Shown here piece after piece: positions 17,570-25,236 of a DNA stretch of 64,000 bases; within the stretch, counting starts at the first letter, position 1; each line of letters starts with the position of its first letter. The notes below the pieces were generated by a model. It had not been told where the DNA came from. It was given only the letters and a program-made list of their open reading frames with translations, and searched no databases. The position numbers and the translations under genes were made by a program. The stretch lies in NCBI RefSeq assembly GCF_000255295.1, contig NC_017030.1:2046001-2110000 (forward strand). The letters run 5' to 3'. The stretch is from Corallococcus coralloides DSM 2259. Its GTDB lineage: Bacteria > Myxococcota > Myxococcia > Myxococcales > Myxococcaceae.

Positions 17570-18840
17570 ACGGTGAGGTGCTGCACGGCCTGGAGCCGGA
17601 GCAGCTGGCGCGCCAGCTCCTGCACCTGCTCCACCTCCTCCAGGCCCATCGCCTTGCGCAGCGCGAGCCGCTTGTCCGTGGAGGCGCGCAGGAGCAGCGC
17701 GCGCAGCTGGGGATTGCTGAGCAGCGGGTTGAGCTGGCGCAGGTGGCCCACCAGCGCGCCCAGCTGGGGCAGCGTGAGGCCCGCCACCATCACCTGCGTC
17801 GCGGAGCCCTCGTCCGGGCTCTGACTGGTGGCCAGCATCCACGGCGACAGGAGCAGGGACCGGGTGAAGTCCCCTTCGCAGGACAGCCCCAGCCGCGCGC
17901 ACTCCTCCACCACGGGGCCGGAGTCGTGGCCCGCGATGATGGGCTGGATGCGGGCGGCCTCGTACTTCTGGAGGACGGCGTCGTAGAGCTTCCGGGCCTC
18001 CACGCCCTGCGGCGTGCGCGGGAACTCCGCGAAGGCCTGAGCAATCTCCGCGCGCAGCGTGCCCAGGAGCGTGGCGTCGTCCGCCGTGCCGGGCTCGCCC
18101 AGGACCTGGGCCAGGTAGGCCCGGTCCTCGGGGACCGCGTTCGCGGACTTCCACCACTCGAAGGTGACGGTGCTCACGCTCAGGACCACCGGCAGGGTGA
18201 CGACGCCCTGGCGGCCGGGGTTGGCGAGGAAGGCGGTCATCTTCCCCTCCACCTCCGTGAGGCCGCGGTAGAGGCGGTTGAGGACGGCGATGCGCAGCTT
18301 CGCGCGGCCCTCAAGCGCCTGCTTCGCGGCCTCCGAGGACTGGCCCTCCGTCGCGGTGCGCTCCCGAGAGGACTCGGAAGCCGTGGGCCGGCGCTCGAGC
18401 TGCGGCGCCACGGGCCCCTGGGGTGTCGTGGGCGGAGGCTGGGGGAGCGCCGGGGCCGTCTGGGGCGTCTGGGCCGCGAGGGCCGGAGGCTGCTCCAGGG
18501 TGCCCAGGCTGGCGGCGCCCTGCGACGTGCCAGGCGCCATCCCGGCCTGCTGTTGGGCACCCCTGGCACCGCCACCGCCGGCTTCGTTGCGCTCCGTCTC
18601 GCCGGAGCGGCCGAAGTCCATGCCGTCCTGGGGACCGGTCTGCTCCAGGCCCCCCTTGGCGGAGGCGCCCTTCGCGGAGCCTCCCTTGACGGCGACGCCT
18701 CCCTTGCCAGCGCCGCCCTTGCTGGAGGCCTTGCCCGATGACTTGCCTTCACCGGACTGCGCCTTCTCCTCCTTCTCCTGCGCGGGGCTCTGCAGGGGCA
18801 GGCCCGGGCGGGGAAGGCCAGATGGAAGGCGGACGCTCAT
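17566..18840 (-). CDS. Hypothetical protein with Lys/Gly/Ser-rich N-terminus
   Basis: 424 residues; family not recognised. Residues 1-185 are low complexity: SVRLPSGLPRPGLPLQ, then a Lys/Gly/Ser/Ala stretch and Pro/Gln-rich sequence, with no signal peptide. The C-terminal about 235 residues look like a folded, mostly helical domain (from about AAKQALEGRAKLRIAVLNRLY) containing two cysteines (ECARLGLSCEG). The ATG at 18840 comes 24 bp after the stop of the upstream hypothetical gene, so both are probably read from the sigma-54-type promoter at 19.95 kb. Association with the C39-like and kinase/activator genes hints at an exported or envelope role; that is inference. Confidence 0.65.
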   Translation of the reverse strand: MSVRLPSGLPRPGLPLQSPAQEKEEKAQSGEGKSSGKASSKGGAGKGGVAVKGGSAKGASAKGGLEQTGPQDGMDFGRSGETERNEAGGGGARGAQQQAGMAPGTSQGAASLGTLEQPPALAAQTPQTAPALPQPPPTTPQGPVAPQLERRPTASESSRERTATEGQSSEAAKQALEGRAKLRIAVLNRLYRGLTEVEGKMTAFLANPGRQGVVTLPVVLSVSTVTFEWWKSANAVPEDRAYLAQVLGEPGTADDATLLGTLRAEIAQAFAEFPRTPQGVEARKLYDAVLQKYEAARIQPIIAGHDSGPVVEECARLGLSCEGDFTRSLLLSPWMLATSQSPDEGSATQVMVAGLTLPQLGALVGHLRQLNPLLSNPQLRALLLRASTDKRLALRKAMGLEEVEQVQELARQLLRLQAVQHLTV

Positions 18841-18864
18841 GGACGGGGGCCTCGCTGGGGGGAA

Positions 18865-19878
18865 TCAGGCCAGGTTCTTCAGGTGGACGACGAGGTTGCT
18901 GTTCTTGCTGCCCAGCGTGCTCGCGTCATCCGTGGGGATGACGTAGCCCTGATCCGCGCCGACGTGCTTGCGGAAGAAGTCTACCACCTCCGGATCCTGC
19001 ACGTTGGACGTGGTGCTCTTCTTGATGCCGTACGCGGAGCCGTCCGCTCCCTTGGCCTTCACGGAGTCAGGCGCGTTGGCGAGCAGGTTGTCCATCGTGC
19101 CCGACAGGCGGCCGCCGCCATCCGGCTGGATGGTCATCGCGGTGTTGTGACCCTCGATGTAGCTGACGTCGTAGTACGTGTTGCCGAACCCGCCGTCGAA
19201 CTTCACTTCACCGAGCGTCGCGTTCTTGCCGTCGCCGCTGTCGCTGCGGAAGTTGCCGGACCAGTTGTCCGGGAACTGCACCGTGCGGCTCTCACCGGGC
19301 TTGAGCGTGACGGAGTCGACGGGCTTCTCGCCCGCGTTGGGGGTGAAGTTCACCGTCATCGGCTTGTCGCCGTCGTTGTTGAGGGTGATGGTGTTCTTGC
19401 CCTTCGCCGCGCTCGAGCCGCCCACGGACTGGGGACCGGCGACGGCCGCGTCCTTCTGGGGGGCCGCCGGTGCCGGGGTGCCCTGCGCGGCCGGGGTCGT
19501 CTGCGCGGCCGGGGTCGCCTGCGCGGGGGCGGGAGCCGCGGCCTGGGCCGTGGCAGGCGCAGCGCCCGGACCCGCGGCCTGCTGCGCACCGGCGCCGTTC
19601 ATTCCACCGAGCAGGTCCACCAGCTGATTCACCATCTGGACCATCTGGGCCAGCTGCTCCACGGGATTGCCGCCCTGGAGCGCGCCCTTCCTGCCCGCGC
19701 CCGCCGGCGCGTCGAATCCATCCGCCTGGAACATCCCCTGGAGCGAACCCGCGCCGCACTTCGCCTTCGCCACATCCGCCGTGGGGCGCGACACCGGGCT
19801 GGAGAGCTCCGTGGCGGACGTGCGGGGCGAGAAGGAGGAGCTGGCAACGGACGACTGCGACAGGGGGGAGAGCGCCAT
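18865..19878 (-). CDS. Hypothetical protein with N-terminal FQxDGFD motif
   Basis: 337 residues, start ATG at 19878 behind GAGGAA. Residues 1-60 (MALSPLSQSSVASSSF..., KCGAGSLQ, FQADGFD) share features with the lytic transglycosylase at 56.0 kb: an M-A-x-SPL opening, a KCGAGS motif, and FQxDGFD followed by a hydrophobic amphipathic stretch. Residues 105-150 are an Ala/Pro/Gln linker. From about 160 to the end is a beta-rich domain (NTITLNNDGDKPMTVNF, VDSVTLKPGESRTVQFPDNW, NTYYDVSYIEG), which resembles allergen/thaumatin-type or carbohydrate-binding beta-sandwiches, but I cannot name the family. No signal peptide is seen. It is first in a two-gene operon under a sigma-54-type promoter. Confidence 0.7.
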   Translation of the reverse strand: MALSPLSQSSVASSSFSPRTSATELSSPVSRPTADVAKAKCGAGSLQGMFQADGFDAPAGAGRKGALQGGNPVEQLAQMVQMVNQLVDLLGGMNGAGAQQAAGPGAAPATAQAAAPAPAQATPAAQTTPAAQGTPAPAAPQKDAAVAGPQSVGGSSAAKGKNTITLNNDGDKPMTVNFTPNAGEKPVDSVTLKPGESRTVQFPDNWSGNFRSDSGDGKNATLGEVKFDGGFGNTYYDVSYIEGHNTAMTIQPDGGGRLSGTMDNLLANAPDSVKAKGADGSAYGIKKSTTSNVQDPEVVDFFRKHVGADQGYVIPTDDASTLGSKNSNLVVHLKNLA

Positions 19879-19948
19879 GGCGGGGTTCCTCGGAGATGGG
19901 ATGGGGCGGCGGGAAGAAGCCGTCCGGTGCAGCGATGCAGGGGGCTAG

Positions 19949-19964
19949 AGCACGGCGCGTGCCA
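19949..19964 (-). promoter_or_regulatory. Sigma-54-type promoter (-24/-12)
   Basis: On the minus strand the sequence TGGCACGCGCCGTGCT matches the sigma-54 consensus TGGCAC-N5-TTGCW, with GG and GC exactly 12 bases apart and one mismatch in the -12 element. It lies about 70 bp upstream of the ATG at 19878. The same kind of element, followed by a similar leader (TGCATCGCTNCACCG), precedes the lytic transglycosylase gene at 56.97 kb. Confidence 0.7.
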
Positions 19965-20020
19965 TGCCCCCCACACCCATCTCGACGAGGCAAACCCTTG
20001 GAATCGCTCAGGGGCCAGAC

Positions 20021-20047
20021 GCGGTGGCCCGGCCAGAGGGCCACCGC
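20021..20047 (-). terminator. Hairpin terminator after the GlsB-type gene
   Basis: A perfect 10-bp stem (GCGGTGGCCC at 20021-20030 with GGGCCACCGC at 20038-20047) and a 7-base loop begin 37 bp after the stop of the minus-strand membrane protein gene. Confidence 0.55.
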
Positions 20048-20084
20048 CCTGATGACTGCCGTCAGGCCCTGGTGTCTGGTGTCA

Positions 20085-20354
20085 TCAGACCCTTCGGACC
20101 GTGCTCGAATGGATGAGCCGCAGTATCAGCAGCAGCACCACCGCTCCGATGAACGCCACGAAGATGGTGCCCGCGATGCCACCGAACGGGGCTCCCGTGC
20201 CGAGCGCCCGGAGGATGAAACCTCCCAGGAACGCGCCCACCACGCCCACGACGATGTCGCCAATCAGGCCGTAGCCACCGCCCACCACCGCGGACGCGAG
20301 CCATCCAGCGATGAGGCCGATCACCGCCCACAACAGGATTGTCTCCAGCGCCAT
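20085..20354 (-). CDS. GlsB/YeaQ/YmgE-family stress-response membrane protein
   Basis: An 89-residue integral membrane protein with three hydrophobic helices and the family's glycine-rich pattern (IGLIAGWLASAVVGGG, GDIVVGVVGAFLGGF, and a final AFIGAVVLLLI). The start at 20354 is chosen because GGAGGAGGAG lies just upstream; longer in-frame starts have no ribosome site and would add a non-family extension. Members are induced by general or envelope stress, but their biochemical role is unknown. It is monocistronic, ending at its own hairpin. Confidence 0.85.
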   Translation of the reverse strand: MALETILLWAVIGLIAGWLASAVVGGGYGLIGDIVVGVVGAFLGGFILRALGTGAPFGGIAGTIFVAFIGAVVLLLILRLIHSSTVRRV

Positions 20355-20514
20355 GTCTCCTCCTCCCATCGAGGTGATGGGCAGAACATGGGCATGATTC
20401 CCGGCCGCGCCCGCCCCTCCTTCAAGGGCGACGGCAGGGCAACCGGGCAGCCGGCGCCGGGTGGTTTTCAATTCGCTTCACACCCCACGACTTCGACTGT
20501 CTTCAGAGAGGAGC

Positions 20515-20554
20515 GGGGCAATTTGCCCCATGAAAACCCGGGGCAAAATGCCCC
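20515..20554. promoter_or_regulatory. Tandem 15-bp palindromes, candidate operator pair
   Basis: Two near-identical palindromes, GGGGCAATTTGCCCC (20515-20529) and GGGGCAAAATGCCCC (20540-20554), have centres 25 bp apart. They lie between the divergent GlsB-type and JmjC-like genes, about 75-115 bp upstream of the latter's start. Two copies of one dyad on a 25-bp spacing suggest cooperative binding by a dimeric regulator. The regulator is unknown. Confidence 0.55.
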
Positions 20555-20628
20555 AATTTGAACCTCTGTTCGCGCTCTGCTGGCATTGAGTGAACACCTG
20601 TCGCTGAAGGCGGCAAGGAGTCACTTCC

Positions 20629-21501
20629 ATGAAGCGCATCTTCGAGTCTGTCGGGTCGCCGTTGCAGTTCGACCGTGAGTCCTTCCGGTGCCGTCACACG
20701 CTCCTGGGACATCCCGCGTTGGAGCTGGAGAACCTGGCGGGCGTGGTGCAGCGGCTGCCTTCCGAGAACGTGTTCTTCAGCTCCGGTCTGGTGCCCAAGG
20801 ACGCGGACTTCGACCGCGCGCACCTGGACTACCGCACCGGCCTGTCGCTGAAGGACACCGTGGAGAACATGATGACGAGCAACTCGTACATCATGCTGCG
20901 CGCGCCGGAGCAGGACCCCAGCTTCCGCGACCTGTACCGCGCGCTCCTGTCGGAGGTGGAGGACCTGATGCGCCAGCAGGGCGTGGGCACCCACGCCGTG
21001 GATCCGATGCTCTACCTCTTCATCGCGTCCCCCGGCAGCGTCACGCCCTTCCACCTGGACCGCTACTCCACGCTGCTGATGCAGTTCCGGGGCAGCAAGG
21101 CGGTGCACATCTCGAAGGCGTGGGACGAACAGGTGGTCCCCGCGCCGGACCTGGAGGCCTTCGTCGCGCGCTCCGGCTCCAAGGTGAACTACCGCGAGAC
21201 CTTCGATGCGACGGCGGAGCGCTACACCTTCGGACCCGGGGACGCGCTGCACATCCCCTTCGTGGCGCCGCACTACGTGAAGAACGGCATGGACGATGTC
21301 TCCGTGTCGCTGTCCATCATCTTCAACACCCGCGAGACGGCCCGGCACCTGCGCGCGCTGCGCACCAATCATGCGCTGCGCAAGCACCTGGGGCCGCTGG
21401 GGCACCGGCCCACGCCGGTGAACCGCTTCCTGCCGCTGGACCACGTGAAGAGCGGCATGGAGCGCGTGGTGCGCCGGGCGCGCGGCCTGCTGCACGCCTG
21501 A
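20629..21501 (+). CDS. JmjC-like cupin (Cupin_8) family protein
   Basis: 290 residues, ATG at 20629 with AAGGAG upstream. The double-stranded beta-helix of the JmjC/Cupin_8 group is recognisable: the iron-binding HxD is His142/Asp144 in VTPFHLDRYSTLL, and the distal histidine is His208 or His215 in DALHIPFVAPHY. Family members are Fe(II)/2-oxoglutarate hydroxylases acting on proteins or small molecules, though some have lost activity. Here the HxD is intact, so activity is likely. The substrate is unknown; no obvious partner gene adjoins it. The tandem palindromes upstream suggest tight control. Confidence 0.75.
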   Translation: MKRIFESVGSPLQFDRESFRCRHTLLGHPALELENLAGVVQRLPSENVFFSSGLVPKDADFDRAHLDYRTGLSLKDTVENMMTSNSYIMLRAPEQDPSFRDLYRALLSEVEDLMRQQGVGTHAVDPMLYLFIASPGSVTPFHLDRYSTLLMQFRGSKAVHISKAWDEQVVPAPDLEAFVARSGSKVNYRETFDATAERYTFGPGDALHIPFVAPHYVKNGMDDVSVSLSIIFNTRETARHLRALRTNHALRKHLGPLGHRPTPVNRFLPLDHVKSGMERVVRRARGLLHA

Positions 21502-21511
21502 AGCCCCACGC

Positions 21512-22429
21512 CTACTTGCAGATGGGCACGCGGGGCGGCTGGGCGGGGTCCCAGCTCTCCAGGTCCGCGGGTGGGGGGATGTCCAGGTGTCCCCCGGCAT
21601 GCGGAGCGTCGAGCCTCGCCCCCACGTCGTACTGGACGAAGCCATCCCGGTAGCGCCGGAGCAGCGCGAAGCCGTGGCTGTAGACCTCCAGGCCCGTGCG
21701 CCGCAGGGGAATGCCATCCACGTCGTAGAGCCGGGGATTGCCCTCGCCGCAGCAGGTCCAGTGGCCGTAGCGCTGACAGACGCGCGGCGGTGACGCGCTG
21801 GCGAGCACCACGCTGCCCTGGACGTGGACGATGGTGCCTTCGGGCAGCCTCAGCGCCTGTTCCAGGGACATCGGGGGCGTGACGTCCTCGTGCGGCTCCT
21901 GCGTCCAGGAGGGAAGGGGCTTTCGGGGCATCCGCCGCCATGCGCCGGAGATGGGCGCACCCACGCGGAGGCGCGCGGGCTCGCCTTCGAGCCGCTCCAC
22001 CTGGAACGCGTCCAGGTCGCGCGCCGAGTCGGGCATGTCGTCGGTGGAGGGGCACCCTCCGGTGCACGCATCCCAGCCCTGGTTGCCCAGCACGGTGCCC
22101 CGATCATCCCAGACATAGACGCCGATGAAGCGCCGCATCGTGGGAATCCATTGGGTGAGCCCCACGGAGGACGAACCGTGCGTCCGGGGGATGAGGGCGG
22201 AGAAGACAGACACGGTGCCGTCCTCCCGGTGCACCCGCCACACCGGCGTGCCGTCCCCCAGCGTGGCCGGTACCACGGAGCCCGGCGGCGGCAGCTCCAG
22301 CACCACGGAGTGCTCGATGCGAGGCAGGTGGATCTCCTCGCGAGGCACGGCCCTGACCCGCCAGGCAGGCGTTCCGCAGCCTGCCAGGACAAACACAGCC
22401 ACGACGCTGAGCATGAGGCGAGGGCACAT
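21512..22429 (-). CDS. Putative lipoprotein of unknown function
   Basis: 305 residues from the ATG at 22429, giving a classic lipoprotein signal peptide (MCPRLMLSVVAVFVLAGC) with a lipobox LAGC. The mature part contains Cys pairs in GWDACTGGC and CQRYGHWTCCGEG and many beta-strand-like segments; I do not recognise the family. Upstream in-frame sequence to 22543 is open but would bury the signal peptide, so it is rejected. It ends 10 bp from the stop of the convergent JmjC-like gene. Its start region is divergent from the nitric-oxide operon, so the NsrR-like operator could affect it too. Confidence 0.7.
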   Translation of the reverse strand: MCPRLMLSVVAVFVLAGCGTPAWRVRAVPREEIHLPRIEHSVVLELPPPGSVVPATLGDGTPVWRVHREDGTVSVFSALIPRTHGSSSVGLTQWIPTMRRFIGVYVWDDRGTVLGNQGWDACTGGCPSTDDMPDSARDLDAFQVERLEGEPARLRVGAPISGAWRRMPRKPLPSWTQEPHEDVTPPMSLEQALRLPEGTIVHVQGSVVLASASPPRVCQRYGHWTCCGEGNPRLYDVDGIPLRRTGLEVYSHGFALLRRYRDGFVQYDVGARLDAPHAGGHLDIPPPADLESWDPAQPPRVPICK

Positions 22430-22467
22430 GCGCCAGAAGTTAGCCCGATGCCCGGAACCCCGGGGTG

Positions 22468-22509
22468 TTGACGGCGGGACCCTTAAAGATGCATTCAGGA
22501 TGCATCTTT
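22468..22509 (+). promoter_or_regulatory. NsrR-type operator overlapping the globin promoter
   Basis: A 25-bp dyad at 22485-22509 has 10-base perfect arms (AAAGATGCAT and ATGCATCTTT) around TCAGG. The outer bases AAGATGCAT/ATGCATCTT over 23 bp fit the established NsrR operator pattern of proteobacteria. A TTGACG -35 hexamer lies at 22468-22473, so the operator covers the expected -10 position, as for repression. The NsrR gene itself is the third gene downstream, implying autoregulation. Confidence 0.85.
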
Positions 22510-22541
22510 TTGGGGCGTGGGCCCGGAAAGCGAGCGAAGTC

Positions 22542-22907
22542 ATGACGAGCGTGTACGAGAAGCTTGGCGGAGAGCCGGCGATGGCGGCGGCGGTGGACGT
22601 CTTCTACCGGAAGGTGCTGGCCGACGACCGCATCAGCCACTTCTTCGAGGACGTGGACATGGAGCGCCAGGCCGCGAAGCAGAAGGCGTTCCTGACGATG
22701 GTGACCGGCGGGCCGGCGAACTACTCGGGCAAGGACATGCGCGCGGGGCACAAGCACCTGGTGGAGCGTGGGCTGAACGCGACGCACTTCGACGCGGTGG
22801 TGGGGCACCTGAAGGAGACGCTGGAGGAGCTGGGCGTGCCCGCGGAGCTGGTGGGCCAGGTGCTGACCGTCGCCGAAGGGGCGCGGGCGGACGTGTTGAA
22901 CCGCTGA
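22542..22907 (+). CDS. Group 1 truncated hemoglobin
   Basis: 121 residues, the length of a truncated (2-on-2) globin. YEKLGGEPAMAAAVDVFY at the start and a proximal His70 in AGHKHLVERGL are hallmarks of group I (GlbN type). Such globins bind O2 and NO and can carry out NO dioxygenation to nitrate when supplied with electrons. The next gene, 22 bp downstream, encodes an iron-sulfur flavoprotein reductase, and the one after that an NsrR-type NO sensor. Together these can replace a single-chain flavohemoglobin (Hmp), with globin and reductase on separate polypeptides. The start ATG at 22542 is 32 bp downstream of the operator. Confidence 0.9.
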   Translation: MTSVYEKLGGEPAMAAAVDVFYRKVLADDRISHFFEDVDMERQAAKQKAFLTMVTGGPANYSGKDMRAGHKHLVERGLNATHFDAVVGHLKETLEELGVPAELVGQVLTVAEGARADVLNR

Positions 22908-22929
22908 AGCAGCCGTCAGGAGGCACGTC

Positions 22930-23925
22930 ATGGCGAAGGTGCGGCATGAATCCGAGTGGTATCCGCTGGAGCCCGGAGAGACGGTGCTGGACGGACTGCT
23001 GCGCCAGGGCGTGCGCGTGCCGCATGCGTGCCGGGCGGGGGCCTGCCAGTCCTGCCTGATGCGAGCGACCTCGGGCCCCGTGCCCGAGGCGGCGCAGGTG
23101 GGGCTCAAGGACACGTTGCGGGCGCGAGGCTACTTCCTCGCGTGCACGTGCCGGCCCCAGGAGGGCACGGCGCTGGAGGTGGCGGGGGCGTCGGAGCTGC
23201 GCGTCCCCGCGCGGGTGGTGGACCTGGAGACGCTCAGCGCGGACGTCTTCGCGGTGCGGCTGGAGGTGGAGACGCCGCTCGACCATCGCGCGGGGCAGTA
23301 CGTCACGGTGGTGCGCGCGGACGGGCTCGCGCGCAGCTACTCCCTGGCGAGCCTGCCTCGGGAGGGCCGGCTGGAACTGCACGTGCGGCTCGTGCCCGGG
23401 GGCGCCATGAGCGGGTGGTTCGCTCGCGAAGTCAGACACGGCGACCGGGTGCACGTGCAGGGGCCGGCCGGGGATTGCTTCTACGTGCCCGGTCAGCCGG
23501 ACGCGCCGCTGCTCCTGGCGGGGACGGGCACGGGGCTCGCGCCGCTGTACGGAATCCTGCGGGATGCGCTGGAGGCGGGCCACACCGGCCCCATCCACCT
23601 GTTCCATGGGGCGAAGGACCCGGGCGGGCTGTACCTCGTGGACGCGCTGAGGGCCCTGGCGGCGAGCCATCCGAACCTCCACTACCGGCCCGTCGTGCTG
23701 GCGGGGGGAGGTGGGGAGGTGGAGGAGGGGACCCTGGAGGCGAAGGTCCTCACCTGCCTCCCGAAGCGCCCGGTGGGCTGGCGAGCGTTCCTCTGCGGCA
23801 ACCCCGAAGCGGTGCTATCCCTGCGCAAGAAGCTCTTTCTCGCGGGGGTCTCGCTGAAGGACATCCACGCGGATGCCTTCCTGCCGAGCGTGTCGCGAGC
23901 GGGGCCCGTCGCCGGAGCCGCCTGA
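22930..23925 (+). CDS. Ferredoxin-type [2Fe-2S]/FAD NAD(P)H reductase
   Basis: 331 residues, ATG after AGGAGG. Residues 1-80 are a plant-type ferredoxin domain with Cys34, Cys39, Cys42 and Cys72 (C-x4-C-x2-C-x29-C). Residues about 95-200 are an FAD-binding domain (RAGQYVTVV, RSYSLAS), and about 200-320 an NAD(P)-binding domain (LLAGTGTGLAPLYGIL, FLCGNPEAV). This is the layout of oxygenase reductases such as phenol hydroxylase P5 or BenC. In this operon it most probably passes electrons from NAD(P)H to the truncated globin for NO detoxification. Its stop overlaps the ribosome-site region of the nsrR start, indicating translational coupling. Confidence 0.88.
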   Translation: MAKVRHESEWYPLEPGETVLDGLLRQGVRVPHACRAGACQSCLMRATSGPVPEAAQVGLKDTLRARGYFLACTCRPQEGTALEVAGASELRVPARVVDLETLSADVFAVRLEVETPLDHRAGQYVTVVRADGLARSYSLASLPREGRLELHVRLVPGGAMSGWFAREVRHGDRVHVQGPAGDCFYVPGQPDAPLLLAGTGTGLAPLYGILRDALEAGHTGPIHLFHGAKDPGGLYLVDALRALAASHPNLHYRPVVLAGGGGEVEEGTLEAKVLTCLPKRPVGWRAFLCGNPEAVLSLRKKLFLAGVSLKDIHADAFLPSVSRAGPVAGAA

Positions 23926-23926
23926 C

Positions 23927-24379
23927 TTGCACCTGACCCTTCACGCCGACTACTCGCTGCGCGTCCTCATGTACCTGGCGGCACGTCCCGGGCGGCCGTC
24001 ATCCACGCAGGAGATGGCGGACGCCTACGGCATCTCCAAGCATCACCTGGTGCGCGTGGTGCAGACGCTGGCGCAGGAGGGGCACGTGGAGGTGAGGGCC
24101 GGGCGGGCCGGCGGCGTGCTGCTGGCGAAGGCCCCGGGAGACATCCGGCTGGGCAAGGTGGTGAGGGCGGCCGAGCCGGATTTCCACCTGGTGGAGTGCT
24201 TCGACCGGGAGCGCAACACCTGCCCCATCGCGTCGCTCTGCGGCCTCAAGGGCGTGCTGGCGGAGGCACGCGACGCGTTCTTCGCCACGTTGGACAAGTA
24301 CTCGCTGGAGGACCTGCTGCGCCGCTCCAAGCCCGGACTGGCGGACCTGTTGCTGAAGCCGGCCGCGCCACAGGAGTAG
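23927..24379 (+). CDS. nsrR: Rrf2-family NO-sensing repressor NsrR
   Basis: 150 residues starting at TTG (23927), which restores the conserved opening HLTLHADYSLRVLMYLA; only one base separates it from the preceding stop. The winged helix with STQEMADAYGISKHHLVRVV is typical of Rrf2 proteins. Three cysteines, Cys91, Cys99 and Cys105 in ECFDRERNTCPIASLC, would hold the Fe-S cluster that NO destroys; their spacing is like that of known NsrR proteins. The NsrR-like dyad before the first gene of this operon strongly supports the assignment over IscR or RirA. It is expected to repress its own operon until NO is present. Confidence 0.9.
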   Translation: MHLTLHADYSLRVLMYLAARPGRPSSTQEMADAYGISKHHLVRVVQTLAQEGHVEVRAGRAGGVLLAKAPGDIRLGKVVRAAEPDFHLVECFDRERNTCPIASLCGLKGVLAEARDAFFATLDKYSLEDLLRRSKPGLADLLLKPAAPQE

Positions 24380-24391
24380 GCGCGCCCGGGG

Positions 24392-25192
24392 TCACTGCGC
24401 CAGCAGGACACGCCGCACGTGCTCTCGCACGTTCTCCTCGGTGGACCCAGGAACAGAGGACAGGAAGGCGCGGGCCGCGCCCAGGGTCTCCAGGAACGGC
24501 CCCGCCGCCATCACCGCCTGCCGCTCGGCCTCGTCCGGAATGTCGCGGGTGGCCTGCTCCGGCGTCCACACCGAGGCCTCGAGCGCGAGCACGATGGCTC
24601 GGCCCGCGGCGACGCACCGCTGGCGCTTGCGGATGAGGTCGGCACCTCCGCCGGCTTCGTCCTCGGTGAGCTCCGCGGACCGGATGAGCTTGCGCAGCGC
24701 TTCCACGTGCGGCGCGAGAGGCGTCTGGGAATCTCCCAGCCATCGCCGCAAGGCCGTGAGCGCATCCCGGGGACTGGAGGCGCGGGCGAAGGTGAACTGC
24801 CAATCTCCATCCTCCGGCACGCCGTGCTCCCAGATGCCCAGACAGGGCTCCGCCACCGCGAAGGCCGCGAGCGCCAGGGGACGGTGGCCCCAGCGCGACA
24901 AGCCCTGGAGCCACTCCGACATGGAGCCCTCGTGCTTCGCGGTGAGGTAGGCCTCCAGGCTGTCCTCGCTCGCGGGACGGGCGCGCTTGCGGTCCCGGGC
25001 CTCCGTGGTCATCTGCTGGAGGGCCTTGAACAGGGCCTCGTCCTCCACATGGAAGGGATCCGAATAGCCCGTCCTGCGGGCCGCGGCGATGGCGAGCGCC
25101 TGCCCCACGCGGTAGTCGGGCATCTCCGCCAGCAGGTCCAGCAGGGCCTGCATGACCTGCTCCGGCATTCGTTCCTGGCTCCGCCTCTCCAT
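24392..25192 (-). CDS. Hypothetical protein (unknown helical family)
   Basis: 266 residues; the ATG at 25192 has AAGGA about eight bases upstream. No known domain is recognised. The protein is predicted mostly helical, with Trp/His-containing segments (SEWLQGLSRWGHRPLALAAF, WEHGVPEDGDWQFTF) and no signal peptide or membrane span. PDYRVGQALAIAAA near the start is a conserved-looking helix. It follows the gene at 25.2-26.3 kb by 44 bp on the same strand, so the two probably form an operon. It ends 12 bp from the stop of nsrR. Confidence 0.6.
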   Translation of the reverse strand: MERRSQERMPEQVMQALLDLLAEMPDYRVGQALAIAAARRTGYSDPFHVEDEALFKALQQMTTEARDRKRARPASEDSLEAYLTAKHEGSMSEWLQGLSRWGHRPLALAAFAVAEPCLGIWEHGVPEDGDWQFTFARASSPRDALTALRRWLGDSQTPLAPHVEALRKLIRSAELTEDEAGGGADLIRKRQRCVAAGRAIVLALEASVWTPEQATRDIPDEAERQAVMAAGPFLETLGAARAFLSSVPGSTEENVREHVRRVLLAQ

Positions 25193-25236
25193 CGCGCACG
25201 TCCTTGTCAGTGGGAGGCTGTCGCTAGACCCCTCCT

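Noticed and set aside
20515-20529. GGGGCAATTTGCCCC as a sigma-54 promoter
   Set aside because: The GG and GC dinucleotides are 10, not 12, bases apart and the symmetry of the sequence and its second copy point to an operator.
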